A stretch of 64,000 nucleotides of DNA from Myxococcales bacterium (GCA_021787845.1 JAJYLH010000005.1:150658-214657), one strand, 5' to 3'; shown: positions 35,846 to 45,698, counted from the first letter of the stretch. The notes: a model not told the origin generated them from the sequence alone. Made by a program: numbers and translations.

Positions 35846-37279
35846 ATGTCCGCAATCATCGGCAATTCCTGCGATCTCCTCGTCATCGGCGCCGGGCCGG
35901 GCGGGTACATCGCCGCGATCCGGGCGGCCCAGAACGGGCTGAAGACGGTGGTGGTCGACAAGGACGAGCGCCCCGGCGGCACCTGCCTCCTCCGCGGCTG
36001 CATCCCCACGAAAGCGCTCCTGGAGGCCGCCTCGCTCTTCGAGTCCGTCCAGGGCGCCGCCGAGTTCGGGGTGATGGCCGAGAGGGTCCGCTTCGACTGG
36101 GCCCAGGTCAACCGGCGCAAGGCCAAGGTGGTGGAAAAGAACTCGAACGGCGTCAGGTTCCTCTTTCGCAAGAACCACATCGAGCAGGTGGCCGGGAGCG
36201 CCCGCCTCGCCGGCGCGGGTGAGGTGGAGGTCACCGCTGCCGATGGACAGAAGCGCCGCCTCTCGGCTAGGCACGTGCTCATCGCGTCCGGCTCCGCGCC
36301 GCGCCTCTTGGGGCTGGCGCCGCCCGACGGCCGGCGGGTCTTCACCTCGGACGAGCTCCTGGAAATCGACGAGGTGCCCCGGAGCCTGGTGGTGGTCGGG
36401 GCTGGGGCGGTGGGCGTCGAGTTCGCCTCCATCTACCAGCGGTTCGGCGCGAAGGTGACCCTCGTGGAGATGCTGCCGCGGCTCGCCCCGCTGGAGGATC
36501 ACGAGGTCTCCGCCGAGCTCGAGCGCTGTTTCCGGCGACGGAAGGTCGAGATCCGCACCTCGACCTCGCTCGCCGACGTCCAGGTGGGCGCCGACGAGGT
36601 GGAGCTGACCCTTCAGGCTGAAGGGAAGCCCTCCGAGAGGGTGAGAGCGCAAGCGCTCCTCGTCGCGGTCGGCCGGCGGCCGGTGAGCGAGAACCTGGGG
36701 CTGGAGGAGATCGCCGGCGTGCAGGTCGAGAGCGGTTACGTCCAGGTGGACGGCCTCTGCCGAACGGGAGCGCCGTGGCTCTCCGCCATCGGCGACGTCG
36801 TCCGCGTCGGCGGCCGGCCGCACCCGCAGCTCGCGCACATCGCCTCGGCGGAAGGGGTGCTGGTCGCCGACCGTCTCGCGGGCAAGCCCGTCGAGCCCAT
36901 CGACTACGACCGCCAGACCATCAACGCGACCTTCTCGGACCCGGAAATCGCGAGCGTCGGCTACACCGAGGCGCGGGCGCGGGAGAGGTTCGGCGCGGTC
37001 CGGGTCGGGAAGTTCCCCTACCAGGCCATCGGCAAGGCGGCGGTGACCGGGCGCCACGAGGGCTTCATCAAGGTCGTCGCGGCCGAGGAGCACGACGAGC
37101 TGCTCGGGGTCCACATCATCGGCGAGAGGGCGACCGAGCTGATCCACGAGGCCGCCGTGGCCCTCCGGCTCGAGTCGACCAGCGAGGAGCTGTGGCGCAC
37201 CATCCATGCCCACCCGACGCTGTCGGAAGGCGTGATGGAGGCCGCGCACGCCGTCGGGGGCAAGGCGCTCGGGGCGTGA
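35846..37279 (+). CDS. lpdA: dihydrolipoyl dehydrogenase
   Basis: 477 residues. FAD-dependent E3 of 2-oxoacid dehydrogenase complexes and/or the glycine cleavage system. FAD motif GAGPGGYIAAIRAAQNG is near residue 17, the redox disulfide in GGTCLLRGCIPTKA near 49-57, the NAD Rossmann motif VVVGAGAVGVEFASIYQRFG near 180, and the C-terminal active-site His-Glu pair in HAHPTLSEGVMEA. Followed by lipA (lipoyl synthase) on the same strand, so lipoamide use and lipoate synthesis are adjacent; a repeat element lies between them. Confidence 0.95.
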   Translation: MSAIIGNSCDLLVIGAGPGGYIAAIRAAQNGLKTVVVDKDERPGGTCLLRGCIPTKALLEAASLFESVQGAAEFGVMAERVRFDWAQVNRRKAKVVEKNSNGVRFLFRKNHIEQVAGSARLAGAGEVEVTAADGQKRRLSARHVLIASGSAPRLLGLAPPDGRRVFTSDELLEIDEVPRSLVVVGAGAVGVEFASIYQRFGAKVTLVEMLPRLAPLEDHEVSAELERCFRRRKVEIRTSTSLADVQVGADEVELTLQAEGKPSERVRAQALLVAVGRRPVSENLGLEEIAGVQVESGYVQVDGLCRTGAPWLSAIGDVVRVGGRPHPQLAHIASAEGVLVADRLAGKPVEPIDYDRQTINATFSDPEIASVGYTEARARERFGAVRVGKFPYQAIGKAAVTGRHEGFIKVVAAEEHDELLGVHIIGERATELIHEAAVALRLESTSEELWRTIHAHPTLSEGVMEAAHAVGGKALGA

Positions 37280-37336
37280 GGTCTCGCTCGGACTCCGGCT
37301 CCCGAGCACCCTTCGTCAGGCACCGGGGCGCCGCGT

Positions 37337-37387
37337 CGATCCGACCGATCGGACCGATCCGACCGATCCGACCGATCGGTCTGATTC
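37337..37387. repeat. GATCSGACC-family intergenic repeat, copy B (longest)
   Basis: Five tandem 9-bp units of the form GATCSGACC run into ACCGATCGGT, between lpdA and lipA (same strand). The units can pair with one another, so the transcript would form stable stems. Confidence 0.8.
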
Positions 37388-37434
37388 TCGCGTGCTGTTT
37401 GCGCCTCGCGCGTTTCGTCTCTACAAGAAGGCGC

Positions 37435-38343
37435 ATGAGCCTCGTCCCTCTGGGCACCGTCCGCCGCGAGCCGAAGCCCGGCTGGCTCCGGGTGCGCCTT
37501 CCGGGCGGCGAGCGCTACGCCTTCGTCAAAGAGACCCTCCGGAGCCTGAAGCTCCACACCGTCTGCGCGGAGGCGCAGTGCCCGAACGTCGGCGAGTGCT
37601 GGGGGAGCGGCACCGCTACCGTCATGCTCATGGGCGACGTCTGCACCCGCGGCTGCCGGTTCTGCGACGTGCACAGCGGCCAGCCGGCGCCTCTCGACCC
37701 CGACGAGCCCCCGCACCTCGCCCAAGCCGTGCGGCAGCTCCGGCTCGACTACATCGTCGTCACCAGCGTCGACCGCGACGACCTCCCGGACGGCGGTGCC
37801 GCCCACTTCGCCGAGTCGATCCGCGCCCTGCGCCGCGAGAGCCCGAAGACCCTGGTCGAGGTGCTGATTCCCGATTTCCAGGGCCTGCGCTCGTCGCTCG
37901 AGGCCATCGTCGGCGCGGCGCCCGAGGTCATCGGCCACAACGTCGAGACCGTCCGCCGGCTGTCGCGCACGGTGCGCGACGTGCGGGCGAGCTACCCGCG
38001 GTCGCTCGAGGTGCTGGCCGAGCTCAAAGCCCTGGGCGCGCGCTTCACCAAGAGCTCGCTCCAACTCGGCCTCGGCGAAACGGACGACGAGGTCCGCGCC
38101 TGCCTCGGCGACTTGCGCGCCAGCGGCGTCGACATCGTCACCCTGGGCCAGTACCTGCGCCCCAGCCCGAAACACCTGCCGGTTCGCGCGTTCGTGCCGC
38201 CGGAAGAATTCGCTCGGTGGAAAGAAGAAGCCGAGGCGCTCGGTTTTCTCTTCGTCGCGAGCGGGCCGCTCGTGCGCTCGAGCTATCGCGCCGGCGAGCT
38301 GTTCCTGAAGGCGCGGCTGGGCCGCGGTCAGCGCGCGCCCTGA
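37435..38343 (+). CDS. lipA: lipoyl synthase
   Basis: 302 residues from the ATG at 37435; the ORF track start lies inside lpdA. Radical SAM enzyme that inserts two sulfurs into octanoyl-lipoyl-domain. Both clusters are visible: the auxiliary cluster cysteines at 44, 49 and 55 (CAEAQCPNVGEC) and the SAM cluster CTRGCRFC at 70-77. The C-terminal RSSYRAGE supplies the conserved serine ligand of the auxiliary cluster. lipB is not in the window. The small membrane protein gene starts 31 bp later. Confidence 0.95.
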   Translation: MSLVPLGTVRREPKPGWLRVRLPGGERYAFVKETLRSLKLHTVCAEAQCPNVGECWGSGTATVMLMGDVCTRGCRFCDVHSGQPAPLDPDEPPHLAQAVRQLRLDYIVVTSVDRDDLPDGGAAHFAESIRALRRESPKTLVEVLIPDFQGLRSSLEAIVGAAPEVIGHNVETVRRLSRTVRDVRASYPRSLEVLAELKALGARFTKSSLQLGLGETDDEVRACLGDLRASGVDIVTLGQYLRPSPKHLPVRAFVPPEEFARWKEEAEALGFLFVASGPLVRSSYRAGELFLKARLGRGQRAP

Positions 38344-38374
38344 GCGCCGGTATCCTCGCCGACGGAGGCGAACC

Positions 38375-38539
38375 GTGCCGAAGCTTCTCGCTCTCATCGT
38401 CGCCTCGATCGTCGCCTACATCCCCGAGATGCTCTTCAAGATGAGCCTCGCGACGGACCTCATCGTTTCGCTCATCGTCGGGTCCATCGCCTACTACGTG
38501 GCGCTCTGGTACTTCAACAAGCTGCGCGGCGGACTCTAG
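38375..38539 (+). CDS. 54-residue membrane protein, function unknown
   Basis: Missing from the ORF track because it is short and starts with GTG. GGAGG lies 6 bp before the GTG. The product starts MPKLLALIVASIVAYIP and has a second hydrophobic run, LIVSLIVGSIAYYVALWYF, before a positively charged end (NKLRGGL), so two membrane helices in a hairpin. Third-position G/C bias matches real genes. It sits between lipA and the RsmB-like gene in the same direction. The family is not recognised. Confidence 0.65.
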   Translation: MPKLLALIVASIVAYIPEMLFKMSLATDLIVSLIVGSIAYYVALWYFNKLRGGL

Positions 38540-38576
38540 GCACGTTCACGCGAGGCTCGTCGCTCCCGGCGACCCG

Positions 38577-39944
38577 ATGCGCATCCGGATGGCGGGAGCC
38601 CATCCGCTCGGCTTTGATGGCTTTCGTCCGATGCACCCCCGCGAGCGCGCCCTGGTCCTCGACGTCGTCTCCCGCGTCTTCGAGCGCGGCGAGCTGGCCG
38701 CCCGCGCCGTCGATCGCGCGGTCCGGGCCAACTCCCACCTCAACAGCCGCACGCGCCACCACCTCACCGACTCGGTCTTCGCCGTCGTCCGGCTGCGCGC
38801 CCGCCTCGACTACCTGCTCGACGCCGCGCTGAAGGACGCCGGTGACCTCCGGTTCGATTCGATCCCCACCCCGGAGCAGAACCGCTTGCGCTTCGCGCTG
38901 GCGCTGGCGACCGAGCTCGGCGTGCCCCTCGCGCAAGCGGTCCAGGACGCGGACGTCGGCCCGCCTCTCGCGCCCGCCGTCGAGCTCGCGGCGACGCGTC
39001 AGCCCGCCTGGCCGGCGGACCCGGTCGCCCGTCTCGCCGCCGAACGCTCGCTTCCCGCATGGCTCGCGCGGCGGCTTCTCGCCGAATACGGGGCGGAAGC
39101 GGACCCGCTCCTCGCGGCGCTGAACGTGCGCGGCCCGGCGTTCGTTCGCGCCAACCTCCTGAAGACCACCCGCGCGGCGCTCGCGCGGGAGCTCGCCGCG
39201 GACGGCGTTCCGGTGACGGCAGGAGCGCTCTCGCCTTGGGCGCTCGAGCTCGAGAAACGTCCGAACGCCTTCGCCCTCCCGTCGTTTCGGGCGGGCCGGT
39301 TCGAGCTGCAGGACGAAGGCTCGCAGCTCGTCGCCGCCGCGACGGGCGCCAGCCCGGGCGAGACCGTCGTCGACGCCTGCGCCGGCGCCGGCGGGAAGAC
39401 CCTCGCCCTCGCCGCGATGATGAGGAACAAGGGCCGGCTCGTCGCCTGCGACATCGCCGGGGAACGGATGAAGGACCTGGGGCCGCGCGCGTCGCGCGCC
39501 GGCGTCTTCAACGTGCAGCCGTTGGTGGTCGACCCGGGTCCGGACGGCGAGCACGTCCTGCGGAAGCACGTCGGCCGAGCGGATGCGGTGCTGGTCGACG
39601 CACCGTGCTCCGGGACCGGCGCCTGGCGGCGAAACCCCGACGCGCGCTGGCGGCTCACCGAAAGCGCTGCCGAGGAGTATCCGGCGCGCCAGCTTTCCAT
39701 CCTCGAGCGCTACGCGCGCCTCGTCGCGCCCGGCGGGCGGCTCGTCTACGCGACCTGCTCGCTCCTGCGGGCGGAGAACGAAGAGGTGGTCGGCCGTTTT
39801 CTCGCCCGCGGCGATTTCGCCCTGGAACGCGCCCCCGTGCCGGAAGCGGCGCTCGACGCGGCGGGCTGCCTGAAGCTCCTGCCGCATCGCCACCGGACCG
39901 ACGGCTTCTTCACCGCGGTGCTCCGGCGGGTCTCTCGGGAATAG
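38577..39944 (+). CDS. RsmB-like rRNA (cytosine-C5) methyltransferase
   Basis: 455 residues. N-terminal ~140 residues resemble the NusB-like RNA-binding domain of RsmB (Sun/Fmu); the rest is a SAM-dependent methyltransferase. SAM motif VVDACAGAGGKTLALA is near residue 265, the first catalytic-loop cysteine in DAPCSGTGAWRRNPD near 343, and the second in YATCSLLRAENEEVV near 393. Expected target is m5C in 16S rRNA. The start may instead be the ATG at 38631 (MHPRERALVLDVV). It ends 66 bp before a convergent gene. Confidence 0.88.
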   Translation: MRIRMAGAHPLGFDGFRPMHPRERALVLDVVSRVFERGELAARAVDRAVRANSHLNSRTRHHLTDSVFAVVRLRARLDYLLDAALKDAGDLRFDSIPTPEQNRLRFALALATELGVPLAQAVQDADVGPPLAPAVELAATRQPAWPADPVARLAAERSLPAWLARRLLAEYGAEADPLLAALNVRGPAFVRANLLKTTRAALARELAADGVPVTAGALSPWALELEKRPNAFALPSFRAGRFELQDEGSQLVAAATGASPGETVVDACAGAGGKTLALAAMMRNKGRLVACDIAGERMKDLGPRASRAGVFNVQPLVVDPGPDGEHVLRKHVGRADAVLVDAPCSGTGAWRRNPDARWRLTESAAEEYPARQLSILERYARLVAPGGRLVYATCSLLRAENEEVVGRFLARGDFALERAPVPEAALDAAGCLKLLPHRHRTDGFFTAVLRRVSRE

Positions 39945-39958
39945 GCCGGCGGGGCGGC

Positions 39959-39992
39959 GAGACCGATCCGTCGGGCCAACCGATCGGTCCGG
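39959..39992. repeat. GATCSGACC-family intergenic repeat, copy C
   Basis: GACCGATCCG and ACCGATCGGT separated by a short degenerate spacer, between the convergent RsmB-like and cobalamin adenosyltransferase genes. The most diverged of the five copies. Confidence 0.6.
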
Positions 39993-40010
39993 CTCTTCGG
40001 CCCGCGCGCC

Positions 40011-40565
40011 CTACTTCCGGTTCGGCTCCCACTTCGTCTCGGGCACCCGCGCCCGATGGTTCGCGAGGCGCGCGAGGGTGAAGAGGTGGTCGCTGAGCCG
40101 ATTCAGGTAGGCGACCGCGACCGGCGGCACCGCCTCGGTCGCCGCGAGGGTGACCAGCGCCCGTTCCGCTCGGCGGCAAACGGTCCTGGCAACGTGGAGC
40201 GCTGCCGCCAGGCGTGTGCCCGCCGGCAGGACGAACGCCCGCAAGGGCTCGAGCTCCTCCTCGGCGCGATCGATCTCCCGCTCGAGCCGCGTCACGTCCT
40301 CGTCGCAGAGCGCCGGAACGTTCTTCGGCGCGTGCTCCGGCACCGGCGTCGCGAGCATCGCGCCCAGCGTGAACAGCTCGCTCTGCAGCCGTTCGAGGAT
40401 GGCGGCGACCGGCGCGTCCGCGCATTCCGCGCGCGCCAGGCCGAGGAACGCGCTCAGCTCGTCGACGTCGCCGTACGCCGCCACCCGCGGATGGTCCTTG
40501 CGCACTCGCGGCGCGCCGAAGAGCCCGGTCGAGCCGTCGTCGCCGACCTTGGTGTAGACCTTCAT
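40011..40565 (-). CDS. PduO-type cob(I)alamin adenosyltransferase
   Basis: 184 residues from the ATG at 40565, which follows GGGAGG; the 553-residue ORF runs upstream through an unrelated gene. Transfers adenosine from ATP to reduced cobalamin to give adenosylcobalamin. The N-terminal ATP loop VYTKVGDDGSTGLFG and RVAAYGDVDELSAFLG are typical, and the C-terminal RRAERALV..YLNRLSDHLFTLAR contains the conserved Arg and Asp contacts. No B12-dependent mutase is in the window. Divergent from the BtrH-like gene. Confidence 0.92.
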   Translation of the reverse strand: MKVYTKVGDDGSTGLFGAPRVRKDHPRVAAYGDVDELSAFLGLARAECADAPVAAILERLQSELFTLGAMLATPVPEHAPKNVPALCDEDVTRLEREIDRAEEELEPLRAFVLPAGTRLAAALHVARTVCRRAERALVTLAATEAVPPVAVAYLNRLSDHLFTLARLANHRARVPETKWEPNRK

Positions 40566-40622
40566 CGCGCCTCCCTTCGGGCGCATGTTAGTCACCGGCC
40601 GAGGTCTTGAGGTTCCAAGCCC

Positions 40623-41594
40623 ATGCGCCACGTCGTCGCCGGCTTCGCCCATCGACCAGGCATGCACTGCGCCTCGACCGCGATGGCCGACGCGCTCCGG
40701 CCCGCTGGGCTCGACTTGACCGAAGAGCTCGCGCTGGGCCTGGGGGCGGGGCTTTCGTTTCACTACTTTCGATCGCCCGGCCTCTCCCCGACGCGCTTCT
40801 TCCTCGGCCGGAGCGTCTCCTTCGAGCACGACCTGTGCGCTCTGGTCGGCGTCCACTTCGACGAACGGTCGGTGAGCGGCTTCGCTGCCGCTTGGCGCCA
40901 GATCCGCGACTGGCTCGACGCCGACCGCCCGGTGCTCGCGCTGACCGACGTGCGGTGGCTGCCCCACTACGCGTCGAACACGCACTTCAACGGCCATCGC
41001 ATCGTGATCGCCGGCTACGACGGCGGCCACGCGCTCCTCGCGGACTCGCATTTCCCGGGGCTCGTCGAGGTCCCGCTCGCGGACTTGGAGCGCGCGATGA
41101 CCTCCGACGTGGCGCCGGTCATGACGAGCGACTGCATCTTCGGCGTGCTCGACCCGCTCGAACGCCCGCCGCTCGTCCCCGGGCTCGCGCGAGAGGCCAT
41201 TCGCGCGAACGCCGCCGAGATGCTGGTGACGTCCGAGACGACGGGGGTTTCCGGCATCGAGGCGCTCGGCGCGAGCCTGCCGGCCTGGGCCGAGGCGCCG
41301 GACGCGGCCTGGTGCGCGCGTTTTGCCTATCAGGTGATCGAGAAGCGCGGCTGCGGCGGCGGGCTCTTCCGCCGGATGTACGCCCGCTTCCTCGACCAGG
41401 CCGGCCTCCCCGCGCTTTCGCGCCTCGCCTCGGACGCGGCGGATTGCTGGTCGAGGCTGGCAGCGGAGCTGAAAGGCGAGAGCGAAGCCGCTCACCCGCG
41501 CTTCGAGAAGGCGTCCGCCCTCACCCGGCAGGTCGCGCTCGCCGAACGCGCGCTCTGGGAACGGGCGAGCGATACGCAGCTCACGGGAGGATGA
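40623..41594 (+). CDS. BtrH-like acyltransferase-fold protein (BtrH N-terminal plus DUF4872-type region)
   Basis: 323 residues. The N-terminal half resembles BtrH, the acyltransferase of butirosin synthesis: GMHCASTAMADAL near residue 13 gives a cysteine nucleophile, and HFNGHRIVIAGYDGGHALLADS near 122-143 supplies a histidine and an acidic residue. The C-terminal half (about 180-310) is a helical DUF4872-like region. There is no carrier protein or antibiotic gene nearby, so it may act in a different acyl or peptide transfer. It overlaps the convergent hypothetical gene by 14 bp. Confidence 0.65.
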   Translation: MRHVVAGFAHRPGMHCASTAMADALRPAGLDLTEELALGLGAGLSFHYFRSPGLSPTRFFLGRSVSFEHDLCALVGVHFDERSVSGFAAAWRQIRDWLDADRPVLALTDVRWLPHYASNTHFNGHRIVIAGYDGGHALLADSHFPGLVEVPLADLERAMTSDVAPVMTSDCIFGVLDPLERPPLVPGLAREAIRANAAEMLVTSETTGVSGIEALGASLPAWAEAPDAAWCARFAYQVIEKRGCGGGLFRRMYARFLDQAGLPALSRLASDAADCWSRLAAELKGESEAAHPRFEKASALTRQVALAERALWERASDTQLTGG

Positions 41595-42804
41595 GACCGC
41601 CCGGCGAGGTCTTCTCCACCGGTCCCGCTCCCTTCGCACCGACGGCCGACAGGATCCTCTCGAAGAGCGCATAACAGAAGGTCACGCTCTCCACCGGTCG
41701 GTCCGAATCGAGGTCCAGCGCGCAGGCGAGCGCGAGCGCCGCGTGTTCGAGCCGCTTCGCGCCGTTCAACAGGTAGCCCAGGTCGAAGAGCCGCTCGGCG
41801 GCCCGCCGGCGGCGCTCCCGGGTCCAGTAGTCCCGCACCGCGTCATCGACCGCGCTCCTGAGCCCCTTCTGGCGCTGCGCCTCGTCCAGGTAGAGCGCCG
41901 AAACCTGGATCTCCTCGATCTTCAGGGCGAGGTGCTGCAGAGGCTCCTCCTCCGGCAGCCAGGTTCGCATCTCCCGGATCGCGATCAGCTCGGCCGCACG
42001 GCGAGCGAGGGCGCTCTCGTCTTCCGGCAGCGAAAGCGTCCGGCCGGGGGAGGGCGTCGGCGGCTCGGGCGGCCCCAGGACGAACGCGACCTCCTGGTAA
42101 CCCGCCGGAACCGCGCGCCGGGCGCGGGCGTTCTGGTCGAGCGCCTGGGTGACGAGCCCGCGCGCGTACGAGCGCGGCACCGCGCCGACGAGCACCCCTT
42201 CGGCCTCCGACAGGCCCTTGAGGAATCGGCGAAACTCCCGCCGGGCGAGCGCGAGCAGCCGCGCCTGGAGGACGCCCTCGGTTTCGCTGATCGCGAGATG
42301 GGCGAGGTCGACGCCCTGCCGCGCGGGCCGGGTCAGGAGCACGATGCGCTCCCCGAAGCCGTCAACGTTGGACAGGAGCGCTCCCGGCTCCCCGGCGGAC
42401 GCGCTGGCCGGGGCGGCGGCTGGCCCTCGGGCCGGCGCCGGCGGGGGCTTGGGCGTCTCGACCGCCAGGCCCTTCGCCCGCAGCCGGTGGACGGCGCGCT
42501 TGCCCTCCTTCGCCACCGCCTTGTCGGCAGAAGCGCTCAAGGTGAGCGCCAGCGCTACCGCCTCGCGGGCGACCACCTGGTCCAGCACCAACGCCCGCAG
42601 AGGCGCCGGGAGCGCCGCCACCCGGTCGGCGTCGGCCTCGCGTAGGCCTTCGAGCGCTACCCGTGCCGCGGCGAGCTTCTCGACCGAAAAGGGCGGGGCC
42701 CCGGCGTCCTCCATCTCGGCGGCGATGGCCGTGACGGACACGCTCGCATCGCAGAGGAGCGCCAGGAGCTCGTCGTCGGGAAAGCCGGGCGGGGTCTTGG
42801 CCAT
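41581..42804 (-). CDS. conserved hypothetical protein
   Basis: 407 residues, no signal peptide or membrane segment. N-terminal ~130 residues are helical and Ala-rich and end in a Pro/Ala linker (PPPAPARGPAAAPASASAG). The C-terminal ~270 residues form a likely globular domain containing LLTRPARQGVDLAHLAISE and a helical end (LFDLGYLLNGAKRLEHAALALACALD) reminiscent of a TPR-like pair. No catalytic motif is obvious. It is divergent from mdh. Confidence 0.7.
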   Translation of the reverse strand: MAKTPPGFPDDELLALLCDASVSVTAIAAEMEDAGAPPFSVEKLAAARVALEGLREADADRVAALPAPLRALVLDQVVAREAVALALTLSASADKAVAKEGKRAVHRLRAKGLAVETPKPPPAPARGPAAAPASASAGEPGALLSNVDGFGERIVLLTRPARQGVDLAHLAISETEGVLQARLLALARREFRRFLKGLSEAEGVLVGAVPRSYARGLVTQALDQNARARRAVPAGYQEVAFVLGPPEPPTPSPGRTLSLPEDESALARRAAELIAIREMRTWLPEEEPLQHLALKIEEIQVSALYLDEAQRQKGLRSAVDDAVRDYWTRERRRRAAERLFDLGYLLNGAKRLEHAALALACALDLDSDRPVESVTFCYALFERILSAVGAKGAGPVEKTSPGGLILP

Positions 42805-42820
42805 GCGGGCCGCATACTAG

Positions 42821-43918
<1,098 letters not shown>

Positions 43919-43975
43919 CCGTAGCCGCCCGGGGCGAAAGCGTCCGTCCGGTCGATCGCCCCTGGCTTTGCAATT

Positions 43976-44020
43976 GAACGCCGCTCGCGGGTCGATGTCC
44001 CTCGGCCGCGGGCGGCGTTC
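43976..44020 (+). terminator. terminator hairpin of mdh
   Basis: A 15-bp stem (GAACGCCGCTCGCGG with CCGCGGGCGGCGTTC, one G-U pair in RNA) around a 15-nt loop, followed by TCGTTT. Position just after mdh and the partial T-run support intrinsic termination. Confidence 0.6.
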
Positions 44021-44165
44021 TCGTTTCCCTCCGGCGCCCGCAATCGGCAGGACCGGAGCTGCAAGGCGGCTGGGCTCCTGCAAAGCGAGCGGGCCGAAGG
44101 CCGGACCGGCGCGCTGGCGCTCGCCCGAAAGGCCGTGAACGAGGCGGCGTTTTCCTGCGCGCGCC

Positions 44166-44195
44166 TTGACACTGCGCGCGAGCGCGCGGTAGAAA
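44166..44195 (+). promoter_or_regulatory. sigma-70-type promoter of the tolQ/tolR-like operon
   Basis: TTGACA and TAGAAA with an 18-bp spacer rich in GCGC, about 60 bp before the GTG start. Nearly the same -35/-10 pair as at rpsT. Confidence 0.6.
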
Positions 44196-44252
44196 CCGCG
44201 AGCTTTTTTCGTCCCCGCGCGACTAAGAAGAGATAGGTCGCGCTCGACCCCA

Positions 44253-44963
44253 GTGGCGGGCCCCGAGAAGGAAGGGCCCAAGAGAAAGGTCCTGGACCCG
44301 ATGAGTGGCATCCTCGACGCGGTGAAGATTCTCCTCACCCATGGCGGGCCGTTCCCGTACATGAACATGTTCGTCCTGGCAGTCTCGCTCGCCACCATCG
44401 TCGAACGGTTCATCTCCCTGACCCGCTACAACATCAGCGGGGAACCGTTCATGAAGCAGCTCATCCGGCTGGTGCGCGAGGGGCAGATCGACCGCGCCCG
44501 CAAGCTGTGCCAGGCGGCCCCGAACTCGGTCCTCGCGAAGGTGATGAAGGCCGGCCTCGACCGCGCCAACCGGGGCGAGGCGGAAATCTCGGCCTCGATG
44601 GAAGAGGCGATGCTGGAGGTCAGCCCACAGGTCTCCCGCCGCATCCCCTGGCTCTTCCCGCTCGCGAACATCGCCACCCTCTTCGGCCTCATCGGCACCA
44701 TCTCCGGCCTCATCAAGTCCTTCGGCGCTCTCGCCCTGGCGAGCCCCGACCAGAAGGGACAGATCCTCTCCACCGGCATCGCCGAGGCCATGTACAACAC
44801 CGCCTTCGGCCTCATCATCGCGGTGCTCTGCCTGATCACCATGCTCTATCTCCAGAGCAAGGCGAAGTCGATGATCGAGGAGGTGGAGTTCAACGCGGCG
44901 CGGCTGGAGAACCTGCTCGCGCGGCGGGCGGCAGGGGAGCTGGAGGGCGACAAGGCCGCGTAG
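44253..44963 (+). CDS. TolQ/ExbB/MotA-family proton-channel protein
   Basis: 236 residues from GTG at 44253; the ATG at 44301 (MSGILDAV) is a reasonable alternative. Three membrane helices: near residues 35-50 (PYMNMFVLAVSLATIVERF), about 135-160 (PWLFPLANIATLFGLIGTISGLI) and about 185-205 (MYNTAFGLIIAVLCLITMLY). The GLIGTISGLIKSF block is the family core. With two TolR-like genes following, it forms the stator-type proton channel of an energised envelope machine. The one-Q, two-R layout matches AglR-AglQ-AglS of Myxococcus gliding motors; this parallel is inference. Confidence 0.88.
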   Translation: MAGPEKEGPKRKVLDPMSGILDAVKILLTHGGPFPYMNMFVLAVSLATIVERFISLTRYNISGEPFMKQLIRLVREGQIDRARKLCQAAPNSVLAKVMKAGLDRANRGEAEISASMEEAMLEVSPQVSRRIPWLFPLANIATLFGLIGTISGLIKSFGALALASPDQKGQILSTGIAEAMYNTAFGLIIAVLCLITMLYLQSKAKSMIEEVEFNAARLENLLARRAAGELEGDKAA

Positions 44964-45107
44964 CCTTCGCCTTCGCAAGGGCCGGGAACTTTCCTCGGCC
45001 GCGGCCGGTCCTCGACCGAGGGACGGTGGCGGGCTTTGCGGGTGAACGGGAAGCCGCGCCCTTGGGATGCGACGGGCCGACGAAGAGAGGCTCTACAAGG
45101 GAGCACC

Positions 45108-45674
45108 ATGAAGCGCAGGGCGCATCCGCACGAGCACGAGGCCGAGCTCAACATCATCCCCTACCTCGACATCATGGTGAACCTGGTGATGTTCATGCTC
45201 CTGAGCATGACGGGGTTCATCACCTTCCAGGTGATCAACGTCAACATGCCGGACCTCGCCAATGGTCCGACGGCGATCAAGAGCACCCCTCCGCCCCGGG
45301 CCGACTCGAAGCAGCTCAAGGAGCTGAACGTCTCCATCTCCGCCCGGGGCTTCTACATCGCGGCCCAGGGCGGGGTGCTGCCGGGGATCACGGCAGACCC
45401 CAACGCGCCCAAGGACCCGAAGTCCGCTCCGCCCACCATCCCGTGCAAGGACCCAGCGACGATGCAGAGCCCGTGCAAGCCCGCGCGCTACGACTACGAC
45501 GCGCTGACGATGGAGATGATGCGGATCAAGAAACAGTACCCGCAGACGACGCAGTTCTTCCTCGCGGCGGACCAGGAGGTGGCCTACGAGACCGTGGTGA
45601 AGACGATGGACGCCACCCGCGGCACCGCGAAAGAACCCCTGTTCCAGGACGTGGCCTTCGCGGCCATGCAGTAG
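45108..45674 (+). CDS. TolR/ExbD-family protein, first copy
   Basis: 188 residues from the ATG at 45108. One N-terminal membrane helix (YLDIMVNLVMFMLLSMTGFI) preceded by ELNIIPYLDIM, where the aspartate is the conserved proton-carrying residue of TolR/ExbD. The periplasmic part carries four cysteine/proline-rich positions near 110-130 (PCKDPATMQSPCKP), an unusual feature that may form a disulfide, and ends in a TolR-like fold. Second gene of the TolQ-like operon, 144 bp after the first. Confidence 0.85.
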   Translation: MKRRAHPHEHEAELNIIPYLDIMVNLVMFMLLSMTGFITFQVINVNMPDLANGPTAIKSTPPPRADSKQLKELNVSISARGFYIAAQGGVLPGITADPNAPKDPKSAPPTIPCKDPATMQSPCKPARYDYDALTMEMMRIKKQYPQTTQFFLAADQEVAYETVVKTMDATRGTAKEPLFQDVAFAAMQ

Positions 45675-45698
45675 CCCTCTCGAGGTCCAAGAGCGCCG

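Larger units (their letters stand above)
43919..44252. other. intergenic region between mdh and the tolQ-like gene
   Basis: 334 bp without a gene. It holds the mdh terminator hairpin (43976-44020) and a clear promoter (44166-44195) for the tol-like operon. Nothing else was recognised. Confidence 0.7.
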
